This document shows positions 1-8,902 of a stretch of 64,000 bases of DNA, one piece after another. The translations under genes and the position numbers were made by a program. The notes below the pieces were generated by a model. It saw only the letters and a list, made by a program, of their open reading frames with translations. It ran no database searches and was not told where the DNA came from. Location: NCBI RefSeq assembly GCF_900113335.1, contig NZ_FOOX01000015.1, positions 62,001 to 126,000 of the forward strand. Reading direction: 5' to 3'. Every line of letters begins with the position of its first letter. Within the stretch, counting starts at the first letter, position 1. This stretch comes from Desulfotruncus arcticus DSM 17038. Its GTDB lineage: Bacteria > Bacillota > Desulfotomaculia > Desulfotomaculales > Desulfallaceae.

Positions 1-1473
1 TATGTTGATGGCGATGAGTTAATTATTGACACAAATAGCTTTGCTGGAACAAGCGAAGAATCATGTTTCGAAATCAGAGTAGGTATTAAGGTAGAGGACG
101 AAACCGATGCCAAAACCGGTGATGTCATCGCCAAGGTTGATGGCGAAACCACCTGCCCGCAAAGTGAAATTGTGGTTGGCCACTACGGTAACTATGATGT
201 CAAGATGGAAACCGGTGACGTGCCTACCATTTACGCCGGTCAGCTTGAGCAAATCATTGCCGATATCAAGGTTAATGAATCCGTAGCAGGCAGCATGGTT
301 GATGGCCGTTCCCTGCTCCTGACTCTGCCCAACGGGGCCAAGTGGGGTCAGGATGCCGACATGGACAGTGATGATGACAACAAAGCCAGCTTGGAATATG
401 TAGGCTTGGTCGGCGACGACGGCCGTACAGCCAAGTGGAGCGTTAACGGCGTATCCACAAACGATGCCGGCGAACTGACCCTGGGCGACATAGAAGTAAT
501 GGTTGAGCCCGGCTTTGAAGGCGACCTGGTAGCTGAAGTGGGCGGTACACTGGCCGTTGACGCGGATGAAATCACCCTGGCCAAGGTAGTTCCCGCGGTT
601 AAAGTAGCTGCAGAAAAAGTAGACGGTTTAATCATCGGCCGCGACGCCCAGGATGTTGGTGACATTACCATCACTGAAGCCGACGCCGGTCTGATTAAAG
701 CCGGTGAGGACCTGGTAATCGACCTGCCGAGGGGCGTACAGTTTGCAGGCGAACCTGAAGTTAAAGTGACCGAAGGCGACCTGGAAATCGACGATGTAAG
801 CGTTAAAGACGACGACAGCGATGAAGACAATCTGCTGGTAATCGGCATCAATGATGACAGCATCGAAGCCGGCACCATCGTTATCAGCGGTATCCAGTAC
901 TCCTTGGACCGCACCGTTGCTGAAGGCGACATCAAAGTATCCGTTAAAGGCTCTGCCATTAACGAAGTAAATGACGCAGATGCGGTTAAAGACGAAATTC
1001 CCACCGACGAATGGGATGCCCGTGACATCGACGAAGACGGCGACGATGAAGGTTTGGTCTTTCCGCAGCAAGAAGATGCTGCTGTAATAGTAAACGCTTA
1101 CGTGGGCACACCGGCCCCGGCGGAGCAGAAGCTGACCACCACCATTACCCTTGGTGACAACGGCAGCTACATCTCCGACGGACGGATCATGGTCCAGCTG
1201 CGTGACGCCGCTACTGCGCTGGGTGTAGAACCGCAGAACATCTTCTGGGATAATGCCACCAAGAGCGCTACCTTTGTTAAAGGTGAACGCGTCGTACAGA
1301 TCACTGTAGGTGATCCGCAGGTAAAGTTGAACGGTACCGCTCTGCCAACAGATAAGGGTGCTGAAATTAAAGACGGCCGGACCTTTGTATCCCTGTCCGC
1401 AGCCGGAGTTGCCTTGAATGCTGTTACTGCCTGGGACAACGACACCAAGACAGCTGCCCTGACTGTTAAGTAA
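1..1473 (+). CDS. Stalk-domain (copper amine oxidase N-terminal-like) surface protein, 5' truncated
   Basis: The reading frame is open from the first base, so the true start and any signal peptide lie outside the window; 490 residues are visible. The first ~360 residues are acidic and rich in Asp, Val and Gly, with recurring beta-strand-like segments (for example ITEADAGLIKAGEDLVIDLP) that I cannot assign to a family. The last ~115 residues form a stalk domain of the copper amine oxidase N-terminal type, with the usual pair of halves (DGRIMVQLRDAATALGV and DGRTFVSLSAAGVAL, each followed by W-D-N-x-T-K). Such domains are extracellular in Firmicutes and here probably act as a wall or surface module rather than an enzyme. 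A strong terminator follows. The domain call is secure; the role is inferred. Confidence 0.75.
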   Translation, partial: YVDGDELIIDTNSFAGTSEESCFEIRVGIKVEDETDAKTGDVIAKVDGETTCPQSEIVVGHYGNYDVKMETGDVPTIYAGQLEQIIADIKVNESVAGSMVDGRSLLLTLPNGAKWGQDADMDSDDDNKASLEYVGLVGDDGRTAKWSVNGVSTNDAGELTLGDIEVMVEPGFEGDLVAEVGGTLAVDADEITLAKVVPAVKVAAEKVDGLIIGRDAQDVGDITITEADAGLIKAGEDLVIDLPRGVQFAGEPEVKVTEGDLEIDDVSVKDDDSDEDNLLVIGINDDSIEAGTIVISGIQYSLDRTVAEGDIKVSVKGSAINEVNDADAVKDEIPTDEWDARDIDEDGDDEGLVFPQQEDAAVIVNAYVGTPAPAEQKLTTTITLGDNGSYISDGRIMVQLRDAATALGVEPQNIFWDNATKSATFVKGERVVQITVGDPQVKLNGTALPTDKGAEIKDGRTFVSLSAAGVALNAVTAWDNDTKTAALTVK

Positions 1474-1491
1474 TTATCTGATTGAACATCA

Positions 1492-1527
1492 AATAAGCCC
1501 GGGTTTTAGGCGCCCGGGCTTATTTTT
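1492..1527 (+). terminator. Rho-independent terminator
   Basis: The 12-base arm AATAAGCCCGGG at 1492-1503 pairs perfectly with CCCGGGCTTATT at 1513-1524, followed by TTTATC. It lies 19 bases after the stop of the truncated surface-protein gene. Confidence 0.85.
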
Positions 1528-1539
1528 ATCAATTGAAAA

Positions 1540-1583
1540 GTGCAAAAAAACCGGGCATTGCTTGATGTCCGGTTTTTTTGTAC
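1540..1583. terminator. Second hairpin with A-rich and T-rich arms
   Basis: TGCAAAAAAACCGG at 1541-1554 pairs with CCGGTTTTTTTGTA at 1569-1582. The arm composition gives a T-run on both strands, so it could work as a back-up, bidirectional terminator between the first two surface genes. Confidence 0.6.
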
Positions 1584-1669
1584 TTTTATAACTTTTTTTT
1601 ATAAAAAGAAACAAAATAGTTATTTTTTGCGTCTAAATACAGTAATTAATTTTGGGGGAGGCACTATAT

Positions 1670-3400
1670 ATGTTGAGGAAAACTATTTGCCTGGTTATTT
1701 TTATGCTGCTTTGTATTTCTGCCGCATTACCCGCCGTTGCTGCTGAAAACTACAAGGCTGACACCGTAACGCTAAAGTTAAACGATACAAATGCCCTGGT
1801 AGACGGGGCCGCACATAAAATGGGGGCTGTTCCTCGCACCATTGATGGTATAACCATGATTCCGCTGCGCTTTATTGCTGAAATTTTCGGCGCACAGATA
1901 AACTGGGATACCGGGACAAATGAGATTACTATTAAACAAGAGGATAATACCATTTGCCTGGAGCCGGGCAGTGATAAGGCTGTGATAAACGGCAAATCCC
2001 GGGCTATTACCGGGAAAACGTTGGTTGAAAACGACACCACTCTGGTGCCCATGCGCTTCCTGGCGGAAAGCATGAATTACAAGGTTGATTTCGTACCCGC
2101 AACCAAGGAAATAAAAATCAAACAACTGCCTCCCCCCAACAAACCACCCGTGGCCAGCTTTAACTTTAGTGAGGACACTGTAGCCCAGGGAGAAACGGTG
2201 ATCTATGAAGACAATAGTTATGATCCCGATGGTGACCAGATCGTGGAGAAAAAATGGACGGGTAATGAAAGGGCGTTTTTTGCCGCCGGGGAGTACGAGG
2301 TAACCCTGGCGGTTAAGGACAGCCGGGGGGCGTGGAGTACTCCGTACACAAAGGTAATTAAGGTAACCGACGAAGTCAAAATGGACAGACTGGCTTATAA
2401 TTTTCACCATCCCATAGCGGGAGAGCCTCTTGGCAACATAGATATTTCAGTGCTGGACATGAAACAAATTGAACCGGCCGTCAGTATGACCCAGGACCAT
2501 GTGATGATCAGCAATAGCCCGGAAGTGGTGAGGTCTGACGGTATTTTATACAGTGACACGTTAAGCGGGGAAAACCGGCTGTATTACCACCATATTAACG
2601 GTTCAAATGAAAGAAAAAAGGTTTACCTGCTGGCTGTTAACCAGGGCTTAGAACCGGTAAAGCTGACACTTAAAAGGTGGGGTGCCGCCGGGCCGGGCGA
2701 TCCCATGGGTGTTGGCCGCGCGGCTGCCTATCGCTTGCTGGCTTTTGATCCCCGAAACGTGCGTTTTTGGGAACTTCAACCGGGGGAAATAGCGGTGTTG
2801 AATGAAGAAGTGAATAATATCTGCAAGCCGGGTGAGGCAATCCATGGGATGTTTAACGTAGAATCAAATGATGATTTGCTTTATGCCGTAGTGGCTGTTG
2901 GTGGTGAAAATCCTTTAACTTTTACCGATCTTGACCACTTACCCGCTCAAGTGGGGAACGACAACCATATCCGCGGCACTTTTAAAATGGCCAATCGTGA
3001 CATTTCTGTGCAAATTGAAGGCACAGAGCCCGAGAGGTTGGTTATAGCCGATGGCGAGGATGACGGCTTTTTAGGGGGAACTGACAACGGCCTTTTTAGT
3101 AAAAACAGCGGCAACTATGGGGTGGTTTATCATATCAGCGTCAAAACCAAGCAGCCGGTGGGAGTGGTATTCTCTCCCCGGGGCGGCGTGTTTGCGGGTG
3201 CCGCCAAATGGGACGGAAAAGCTTTCAACCTGCCCAACAAGGGGGCGCTGAGGCCTCAGACGGAGTTTGCTTTGATTGGTGTGATTGAGCCGGGGAAAGC
3301 AAAAGTGTTGGAGTTTATCCCGCCGGCCGGGTCATACCTGCCTGTCAATTTAATTTTTATTCCCATTGAGCCCATTGAGGATAACAACAGCGAAAAATAA
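1670..3400 (+). CDS. Secreted stalk-domain protein with PKD domain
   Basis: A 576-residue exported protein. The ATG at 1670 is preferred because GGGGGAG sits nine bases upstream; an in-frame TTG at 1652 precedes that site. Residues 1-25 are a Sec signal peptide (hydrophobic core LVIFMLLCISAALPAVAA). Next comes a stalk domain (~35-150) with the halves IDGITMIPLRFIAEIFGA and ENDTTLVPMRFLAESMNY. A PKD-like beta-sandwich (~157-235) follows, with the hallmark DNSYDPDGDQIVEKKW. The C-terminal ~340 residues contain a beta-rich region I do not recognise. There is no wall-sorting motif or SLH domain, so retention at the surface is unexplained. The neighbour downstream is convergent and also carries a stalk domain. 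The domain assignments are secure; adhesion or a structural role is inference. Confidence 0.8.
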   Translation: MLRKTICLVIFMLLCISAALPAVAAENYKADTVTLKLNDTNALVDGAAHKMGAVPRTIDGITMIPLRFIAEIFGAQINWDTGTNEITIKQEDNTICLEPGSDKAVINGKSRAITGKTLVENDTTLVPMRFLAESMNYKVDFVPATKEIKIKQLPPPNKPPVASFNFSEDTVAQGETVIYEDNSYDPDGDQIVEKKWTGNERAFFAAGEYEVTLAVKDSRGAWSTPYTKVIKVTDEVKMDRLAYNFHHPIAGEPLGNIDISVLDMKQIEPAVSMTQDHVMISNSPEVVRSDGILYSDTLSGENRLYYHHINGSNERKKVYLLAVNQGLEPVKLTLKRWGAAGPGDPMGVGRAAAYRLLAFDPRNVRFWELQPGEIAVLNEEVNNICKPGEAIHGMFNVESNDDLLYAVVAVGGENPLTFTDLDHLPAQVGNDNHIRGTFKMANRDISVQIEGTEPERLVIADGEDDGFLGGTDNGLFSKNSGNYGVVYHISVKTKQPVGVVFSPRGGVFAGAAKWDGKAFNLPNKGALRPQTEFALIGVIEPGKAKVLEFIPPAGSYLPVNLIFIPIEPIEDNNSEK

Positions 3401-3414
3401 TAGGCCCAAAAGTA

Positions 3415-3456
3415 ACAGGCACCTGTTTCGTATTTTGAAAAAGGTGCCTGTCCATT
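3415..3456. terminator. Terminator between convergent surface genes
   Basis: ACAGGCACC (3415-3423) pairs with GGTGCCTGT (3443-3451), followed by CCATTTTTA. The loop is 19 bases. It stands between two convergent genes, and its arms carry the CAGGCACC core that recurs across the window. Confidence 0.65.
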
Positions 3457-3518
3457 TTTAAAGTCCGATTATAAAAGCAGATATGTTGTACCGTCAAGAT
3501 TTTCTTTGGGTTAATGGG

Positions 3519-4499
3519 TTATTCCGCGGATTCAGGCTCAAAGTATGTTTGCAGCTTCTGAATAAGTGTCGGGTCGCCATCAACTTCAAACTTTTTGTTG
3601 AAGTAAGCAAGTGTTCCGTCTTCCTTCCCGGATGCTATGTCCAGCCAAAGCTGTTCACCTACCGTAATGGTGACGGTGGGGCTGTCGGCAGTTCCTTCAC
3701 CCACGGTGCACTCGCCATCTTTAATAATTACATAATAGCTTCCCGGGTTGCCGTCGGTAATAACGAATTGATAGGTAGTGGAGACGCCTTCCGCTTTTTC
3801 AGGCAGGAATCTGGTCTTTAAGTCGTCCAGGTACAATGCAAAGGGAGTTTTGTCGGCATCGGTTTGGCTTGCTGCCTCGTCGGTGGCATTGGTATCATCA
3901 GTTGCGTCGGTGTCATCGGTGGCATCTGTATCATCAGTTGCGTCGGTGTCATCGGTGGCATCTGTATCATCAGTTGCGTCAGTGTCATCGGTGGCATCTG
4001 CATCATCGGTAGCATCCGTATCATCAGTGACAGTGCCGTCTTCTTCCACAGTTGGATCTTCCGGTGTTGTTGTATCAGTGGCGGTGGTAATGGTTATAAT
4101 CTGGGTATCCGGGTTCCAGTCAACCTTAGCCCCCATGGATTCACTTACAAAACGCAGGGGAACCATGGTGCTGCCGTTTAGAATCGTGGCTTGGGCGTCA
4201 ACATCTAATTTTTGACCGTTAACCTTGACATCTCCGCCGATGACCAGTTCAAGAGTGGTATCACCCTTGACGGCTGAAATTGTCTTGGTGGTGGCATCCC
4301 ATGCTACCTGGGCTCCCAGTGCTTCGAAGATAGCACGCATCGGCACCATGGTGCTGCCGTTTTCGATCATGGGCGGGGTATCGGTTTGGAGTGTCTGGCC
4401 GTTTAACATGATGGACGGGGCGGCGGCCTGTGCCGGCACAACGGCAATGGCAAGAACAAACAGCAGAGAAACAACAATAAGCAAATACTTTTTACTCAA
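3519..4499 (-). CDS. Secreted stalk-domain protein fused to an SCP2-like lipid-binding domain
   Basis: A 326-residue exported protein with a TTG start and AAGGAGGT seven bases upstream. Residues 1-25 are a signal peptide ending AQA. Residues ~28-135 are a stalk domain (ENGSTMVPMRAIFEALGA and NGSTMVPLRFVSESMGAK halves). Residues ~155-208 are a low-complexity D-A-T-D-D-T linker. Residues ~220-322 resemble the SCP2 sterol-carrier fold: a strand with YYVIIKDGECTVGEG, a TVTITVGEQLWLDIASGK segment and a final FEVDGDPTLIQKL helix. SCP2 domains bind hydrophobic ligands and are usually cytoplasmic, so an exported fusion is odd. Ligand and role are unknown. Domain calls come from sequence pattern only. 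Confidence 0.75.
   Translation of the reverse strand: MSKKYLLIVVSLLFVLAIAVVPAQAAAPSIMLNGQTLQTDTPPMIENGSTMVPMRAIFEALGAQVAWDATTKTISAVKGDTTLELVIGGDVKVNGQKLDVDAQATILNGSTMVPLRFVSESMGAKVDWNPDTQIITITTATDTTTPEDPTVEEDGTVTDDTDATDDADATDDTDATDDTDATDDTDATDDTDATDDTDATDDTNATDEAASQTDADKTPFALYLDDLKTRFLPEKAEGVSTTYQFVITDGNPGSYYVIIKDGECTVGEGTADSPTVTITVGEQLWLDIASGKEDGTLAYFNKKFEVDGDPTLIQKLQTYFEPESAE
3888..4028 (-). repeat. In-frame 18-base tandem repeat encoding D-A-T-D-D-T
   Basis: About seven to eight near-identical 18-base units, partly organised as 36-base pairs (GTTGCGTCGGTGTCATCG then GTGGCATCTGTATCATCA on the + strand). They encode the acidic linker of the stalk-SCP2 protein. Unit length is a multiple of three, so copy-number changes would alter linker length without breaking the frame. 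Confidence 0.9.
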
Positions 4500-4770
4500 T
4501 TTTTCAACCTCCTTAAAATTAGCATAGATACAATTATTGTTCTGGAATATGGAGCCGAAAAGTCCCTCCTTTCCATTTTAAATCAAATGAATTGTGTTCA
4601 CTAAAAGAGTTGGCTAAAGATAGCGGGATGTCCTAGTGAAATAAGTAAATTTTAGAAAAATTCTGGTTCCGGTACTTGCCTCCTTTCTCAGAAGATATTA
4701 TTTAATTGACAAGTTATATATAAATATAAATTTAATTAAAGATAAAATCAAGAAATTTGATCAATTTTCA
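4500..4770. other. AT-rich intergenic region, 271 bases
   Basis: This holds the ribosome site of the stalk-SCP2 gene and presumably its minus-strand promoter. It is very AT-rich between 4690 and 4770. I see no gene, and no hairpin strong enough to call a terminator for the SLH gene on its right. Confidence 0.5.
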
Positions 4771-6315
4771 CTATAAATAACCATTTTTCTGCATTAAGGA
4801 ATAAATCATCTGTGCAGCTTCGGCCCGGGTGATTTGTTTGTTAGGTTCCAGGTATCCTTTATTCGTTGTGGTGATCAGGCCGTTTTGTATGCATGCCAGA
4901 AGGTGCGGCCTGTTCCAATTATCAGCTGAATTGTAATCACTGGGGTAATATGCTTTTAGTGTTTGGGTGGCCTGGTCCTGGCTGACCAGGCTAAACCCGG
5001 CTGCGCGCGCCATAAACGCGCAGGCGTCTTCCCTGGTTAAAGGGTCATTAGGGTGGAAATACAGCTTTTCGTTGATTGTAAGGCTATTGGGAATCCATCC
5101 CTCTTTTAGAGCCGCCTCCAAATACTGCACATCAGAGACCCCCAGGTCTTGCATATCGCTAAAGATGTGGGTTTGCGCGACAGAGGCGGAAAACGGCAGC
5201 CTTAAACCTCTGCCCAGCATGCTGATAAATTCAATTCTGGTCACCGGCAGTTCTTTTTTACCTGATTTATCGGTCAATCCAAAATAATTATCGGGTACAT
5301 AAGAACCGTCCGGATATTTTTCAAGTGGATTCATGACTCCTTTGGTCCATAAGGCCATAACATATGGCCTGGCCCATGACAGGTCCAATCCGCCTGTTTT
5401 ATTCAATGAAAAATCATTGAAGTCGGAAATCACCCGTGCAACCAGGTAGTGCCCGAAGCCGAATTTGTTAAAAGGCACAGTAACACTATCGGCAGTATGA
5501 TTATAACTGTTAATCTTCTGCATCATTTTTAATTGCAACAGGGAAGTCTGGTAATTAGGCGGTGCATATAGTACGGTAATCATATCGGTGTCGGCATTGC
5601 CGGTGGATGTGTCATACTTTAGAGTCAGTTCACCGGCGTTGGACAGGTAATAAGCAGACGACGCAGAATGAATCGAATACAGCGGGCTTAACGGCAAATA
5701 GTATGGTGCCAGGTTAGTTGGGGGGGTGTTGATTTGGATAGATACACTTTGGTCAAAGGCCGCCCTGCCCTGACTATCGATAACTGCGGTATCTTTGGGC
5801 AGTTTTAAGCCTATTGATTTGTCAAAAGCGGTTAACTTGGAACCGGGTGATTCAAAATAACGGAAAGAGCCGGATGCAGGGGTTTCCATTACCGTGATGG
5901 TTAAATCATCAGTTTCGGTATCGGAATCTTTATCCTTTTTACTGCTGCTGCGTTTCTCCACCTTGACCTTAATTGTATTTTCACCCGGCTTGAGCAGGTA
6001 GTCGCGAAACAGCCATAGTTCGGAATCGGTTGACCCTATTTGTATGGCCTCCTCGTTGTTAACTTCAACTGTTTTGGCCTTTTTCACGTTCACCTGGATA
6101 TCCACCCTGTTGGTGTTGGCATAAGGACGCTGTGAATAGGTGGCGTTTTCATCGTTGGCGGGTTTCCAGTAAATATCCAGGGCCAGAGCCGGTGTAATAG
6201 CGGAACAGAAAAAAAATATCAGTAAAGCCGGGATTAATATGATTTTTTTTGAGGTCACTGTCATCGCTCCCATTCTGTAACACTTGTAATAGATATATTT
6301 GGATAGTGTTTTCAC
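4771..6315 (-). CDS. S-layer homology (SLH) domain surface protein
   Basis: About 514 residues from a GTG at 6315, which has AAGGAAGG five to six bases upstream; an in-frame ATG at 6264 lacks a well-spaced site. A signal peptide with a long N-region precedes the core IILIPALLIFFFCSAITPA. The N-terminal half is beta-rich with a basic patch (KRSSSKKDKDSD) and is unassigned. The C-terminal ~230 residues hold three SLH motifs (for example LDLSWARPYVMALWTKGVM, then an FHPNDPLTREDACAFMARAA segment and a final LEPNKQITRAEAAQMIYSL). SLH triplets bind pyruvylated secondary wall polymer, which CsaB encoded at 58.9 kb could supply. The protein is therefore probably wall-anchored by its C-terminus. Confidence 0.8.
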   Translation of the reverse strand: MKTLSKYIYYKCYRMGAMTVTSKKIILIPALLIFFFCSAITPALALDIYWKPANDENATYSQRPYANTNRVDIQVNVKKAKTVEVNNEEAIQIGSTDSELWLFRDYLLKPGENTIKVKVEKRSSSKKDKDSDTETDDLTITVMETPASGSFRYFESPGSKLTAFDKSIGLKLPKDTAVIDSQGRAAFDQSVSIQINTPPTNLAPYYLPLSPLYSIHSASSAYYLSNAGELTLKYDTSTGNADTDMITVLYAPPNYQTSLLQLKMMQKINSYNHTADSVTVPFNKFGFGHYLVARVISDFNDFSLNKTGGLDLSWARPYVMALWTKGVMNPLEKYPDGSYVPDNYFGLTDKSGKKELPVTRIEFISMLGRGLRLPFSASVAQTHIFSDMQDLGVSDVQYLEAALKEGWIPNSLTINEKLYFHPNDPLTREDACAFMARAAGFSLVSQDQATQTLKAYYPSDYNSADNWNRPHLLACIQNGLITTTNKGYLEPNKQITRAEAAQMIYSLMQKNGYL

Positions 6316-6354
6316 CCTTTCCTTCCTTATAACCAATAAAAAACAACAATTTTA

Positions 6355-6401
6355 TAAAAAAGGCTTAACCAGCTGGAATTTACAGCCAGTTAAGCCTTTT
6401 A
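6355..6401 (-). terminator. Terminator of the 819-residue SLH gene
   Basis: On the minus strand AAAAGGCTTAACTGGCTG pairs with CAGCTGGTTAAGCCTTTT (one bulge), followed by TTTATAAAATT. It lies 42 bases beyond the stop of the minus-strand gene to its right. Confidence 0.85.
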
Positions 6402-6442
6402 GCTACTGCATTTTACAAAGCTTCCTAAATTAAAGCTTCTTG

Positions 6443-8902
6443 CTATTGAACAACCAGTTCATAGATTTCATCCCAAAACATGTAAGCTTTAATATCCATA
6501 CCCTTCCTTAGATTGCCCAAAGAATAAGTACTTCCGCTATTGGTATGAATGTATAAATGATTATTTAAATCATATCTCTTCCAGTTGTATCCTTTGTCAA
6601 TATAAATGTGACTGTCGCCGCTGCTGCAATCTTCAGCTAGTGTACCGGCAACTTCTTCGGCAGTTCTGATCACTGTTCCGCTGCTGGCATTTTCCAGTAC
6701 TTCCACTCTGTCGCCTACTTTTAAGTAAGAAATGTTGCCGTAAACTTTAGTTCCTATTTCTATCCGGTCACCGGATCTAAAAGATATAGTTCTGGTTCCG
6801 CCGTTGAACAAATTAATGGAGAAAATACTGCCGGTTGGATCGACAGCGGTAATTATGCCTCTTGCCGGGCTCAGGACTTCCACCTGGTCCAGATCGGTGC
6901 CGTAATAAGTGGCCTGCACCAGATCGCCTTCATTCACGTCATTTAAATTAGGATAAGTTATTCCCGGCACCACCAGGTCCACACCGTTTTCGACATATAA
7001 CCGCTCGCTGTTGCCGTTTAGATCAACGGCTTCCAGCCTGCTGTAAGACTTTCTGACATTTTCCACCTGGTAAATATACTTTGACTGAAGGTTGATTTCG
7101 TCAACCTCGTCGTCATCAAGCATAATTTTAGCGTAGTCACCACGCCGGATATCTTCTAAATCACTGCGTTTGTCTTTGCTGTTGATATCAACGTTTTTCT
7201 GAATAAAGTAAGTCTTTTTGTCCCCGTTGATGTGTTGGAAATCCATAATCATACCATCTTTATCCAGGTTGGTGATTATGCCTTCGCTGGCGTTGTCGGT
7301 ATTAATATAAATTATATCGCCGTCCAGCAGCCGGAATTTAACTTCCATATCCTGTTTGATATCACTGATGTCCGCATCATCGTCGCTGTTAACGATAATC
7401 CTGGCATTAGCCAAAATATCATATACCTTGATATTATTTAGGCGGTCTTTCAAGGTTATTATGTCGTTAGTACTGTCAACGGCCATCACGGTACCTCTTA
7501 ACTCGTCTTGCGCTTCCCTGCCGGTTACATTAAGCGCAACAACATAACCGTCTTCAATCTCCGCGGTTACTGTGTCACCCTCTTTAATATCCGATAAAAA
7601 CGCGCCGGCTGATATACCGGATATGTTAACATCGACGTTGGACGACAACCGGTAAATTTGCAGGCTGCCATGGACATTCAGGTTGATAATATTCTTGCTG
7701 GTGTCAATAATGATCACCTCGCCTGAAACATTTAAACTTGCAGCTTCCTTCAGCAGTTCAATTTCAGTAACCCTGTCGCCGTCAATTGTTACTTTTACCC
7801 TGTCGCCGTCCCGGATATCCTGCAGTGTGGGGAACCGGACCCCGTCCACCCGCACGCTTACATTATCATCAATCAGGTACGGCTTTAACTGGTTATTACT
7901 CATTTGAAGAGTCAGCAAACCGGTATCGAAGTCCAGATCGTAAACAACTCCCTCGTTGCCGGCTGCCGTGCCGCGTGACAGGACATTGATTTTGGATACA
8001 TAACCTGCGGTGTCAAGGGTTACCTGCACATTGTCTCCTGGCTGCAGCACGCCGAGGCCCGAAGAATTTGAACCGATAACGGAAATCGACGTGTTGTCAG
8101 GCAGGTAATAGGTATTTATATTCTGCCAGCCATCAAGCAGGACCAATGCATTTTCCTCCGGGTAAACTTTGACGATTGTACCATTTACAACCGAGCCACC
8201 AATCAGGTTTCCCGTTGATTGTGATGGTGCCGGGGTGGTTATGGGATTCGGTGTGGTTACAGGGTCCGGTGTCGTTACAGTATTTGGCATCATATTCATA
8301 GCGCGGGCTAAAAAGCTCACCATTTCAGCCCTGCTGACATTATTATCAGGCCGGAAGGAATGGTCGTCGTAACCCGCAATCAGGTCGTAGTCCTGGGCCA
8401 CTCTGACGTAATAAACGGCCCAGTCGGGAATTTTATAAGCATCGGTATAGTTGGGCAATAACAGCTTTTCTTCCGCTTCGCTTTCTTTGCCGATTACCCG
8501 CACCAGCAGTCTGGCCACCCAGGCCCTGGACGCACCGGAATTAACGCTGAACTCGTCGCTCTTCACCAGCCCGTGCTGCAGCGCCAGCCTGATATCGGAT
8601 TCCATCCCCTCGGGAACGGTGAAAGTAAGCTGGGTCTGTGCGGTGTTGGCGTCGCTCTGCAGGTTCATGGCCCGCACCGCCATGCACACTGCTTCCGCCT
8701 GGTTGACTGTTTTGCCGGGTTTAAAAGTCCCGTCCGTATAACCGCCGACCACGCCCAATTCGCTCATTTTATCGATTGTTCCGGCTGCCCAGTGGCTTTC
8801 AGGCACATCGGAGAAAGCGGCCCAGGCAGCGCTGCTGATGGAAAAACACATCAAACACGCCGCCAAGAACATTAGCGTCCGTTTTATCAAGTTATAATTC
8901 AT
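6443..8902 (-). CDS. SLH-anchored surface protein with eight ~72-residue beta repeats
   Basis: An 819-residue exported protein starting with ATG at 8902 behind a GGCGGGGGTG stretch. Residues 1-28 are the signal peptide. Residues ~29-205 hold three SLH motifs, including AAFSDVPESHWAAGTIDKM and a YDDHSFRPDNNVSRAEMVSF segment; the middle one is weak. A Thr/Pro linker (TTPDPVTTPNPITTP) follows. Residues ~238-819 are eight successive units of 65-76 residues. Each begins with a G-x-V/I-x-x-V-D strand, continues with N-x-I-x-L and Y-x-L/I strands, and ends in D-I-x-x-G-D-x-V-x-V/A then a short I-x-x-I strand. I do not recognise the repeat family; a string of small beta-barrels is my guess. A structural S-layer role is likely. 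Confidence 0.8.
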   Translation of the reverse strand: MNYNLIKRTLMFLAACLMCFSISSAAWAAFSDVPESHWAAGTIDKMSELGVVGGYTDGTFKPGKTVNQAEAVCMAVRAMNLQSDANTAQTQLTFTVPEGMESDIRLALQHGLVKSDEFSVNSGASRAWVARLLVRVIGKESEAEEKLLLPNYTDAYKIPDWAVYYVRVAQDYDLIAGYDDHSFRPDNNVSRAEMVSFLARAMNMMPNTVTTPDPVTTPNPITTPAPSQSTGNLIGGSVVNGTIVKVYPEENALVLLDGWQNINTYYLPDNTSISVIGSNSSGLGVLQPGDNVQVTLDTAGYVSKINVLSRGTAAGNEGVVYDLDFDTGLLTLQMSNNQLKPYLIDDNVSVRVDGVRFPTLQDIRDGDRVKVTIDGDRVTEIELLKEAASLNVSGEVIIIDTSKNIINLNVHGSLQIYRLSSNVDVNISGISAGAFLSDIKEGDTVTAEIEDGYVVALNVTGREAQDELRGTVMAVDSTNDIITLKDRLNNIKVYDILANARIIVNSDDDADISDIKQDMEVKFRLLDGDIIYINTDNASEGIITNLDKDGMIMDFQHINGDKKTYFIQKNVDINSKDKRSDLEDIRRGDYAKIMLDDDEVDEINLQSKYIYQVENVRKSYSRLEAVDLNGNSERLYVENGVDLVVPGITYPNLNDVNEGDLVQATYYGTDLDQVEVLSPARGIITAVDPTGSIFSINLFNGGTRTISFRSGDRIEIGTKVYGNISYLKVGDRVEVLENASSGTVIRTAEEVAGTLAEDCSSGDSHIYIDKGYNWKRYDLNNHLYIHTNSGSTYSLGNLRKGMDIKAYMFWDEIYELVVQ

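Noticed and set aside
348..1028. 226-residue minus-strand open frame inside the first surface gene
   Set aside because: Ser/Thr/Pro-rich translation with no ribosome site; it is the complement of the acidic repeat coding sequence.
3888..4028. Regular 36-base repeat units suggesting a CRISPR array
   Set aside because: The units are contiguous, have no unique spacers and read as an in-frame D-A-T-D-D-T linker inside a gene.
4706..4734. TTGACA at 4706 on the + strand as a promoter
   Set aside because: No good -10 at 16-18 bases and no plus-strand gene downstream.
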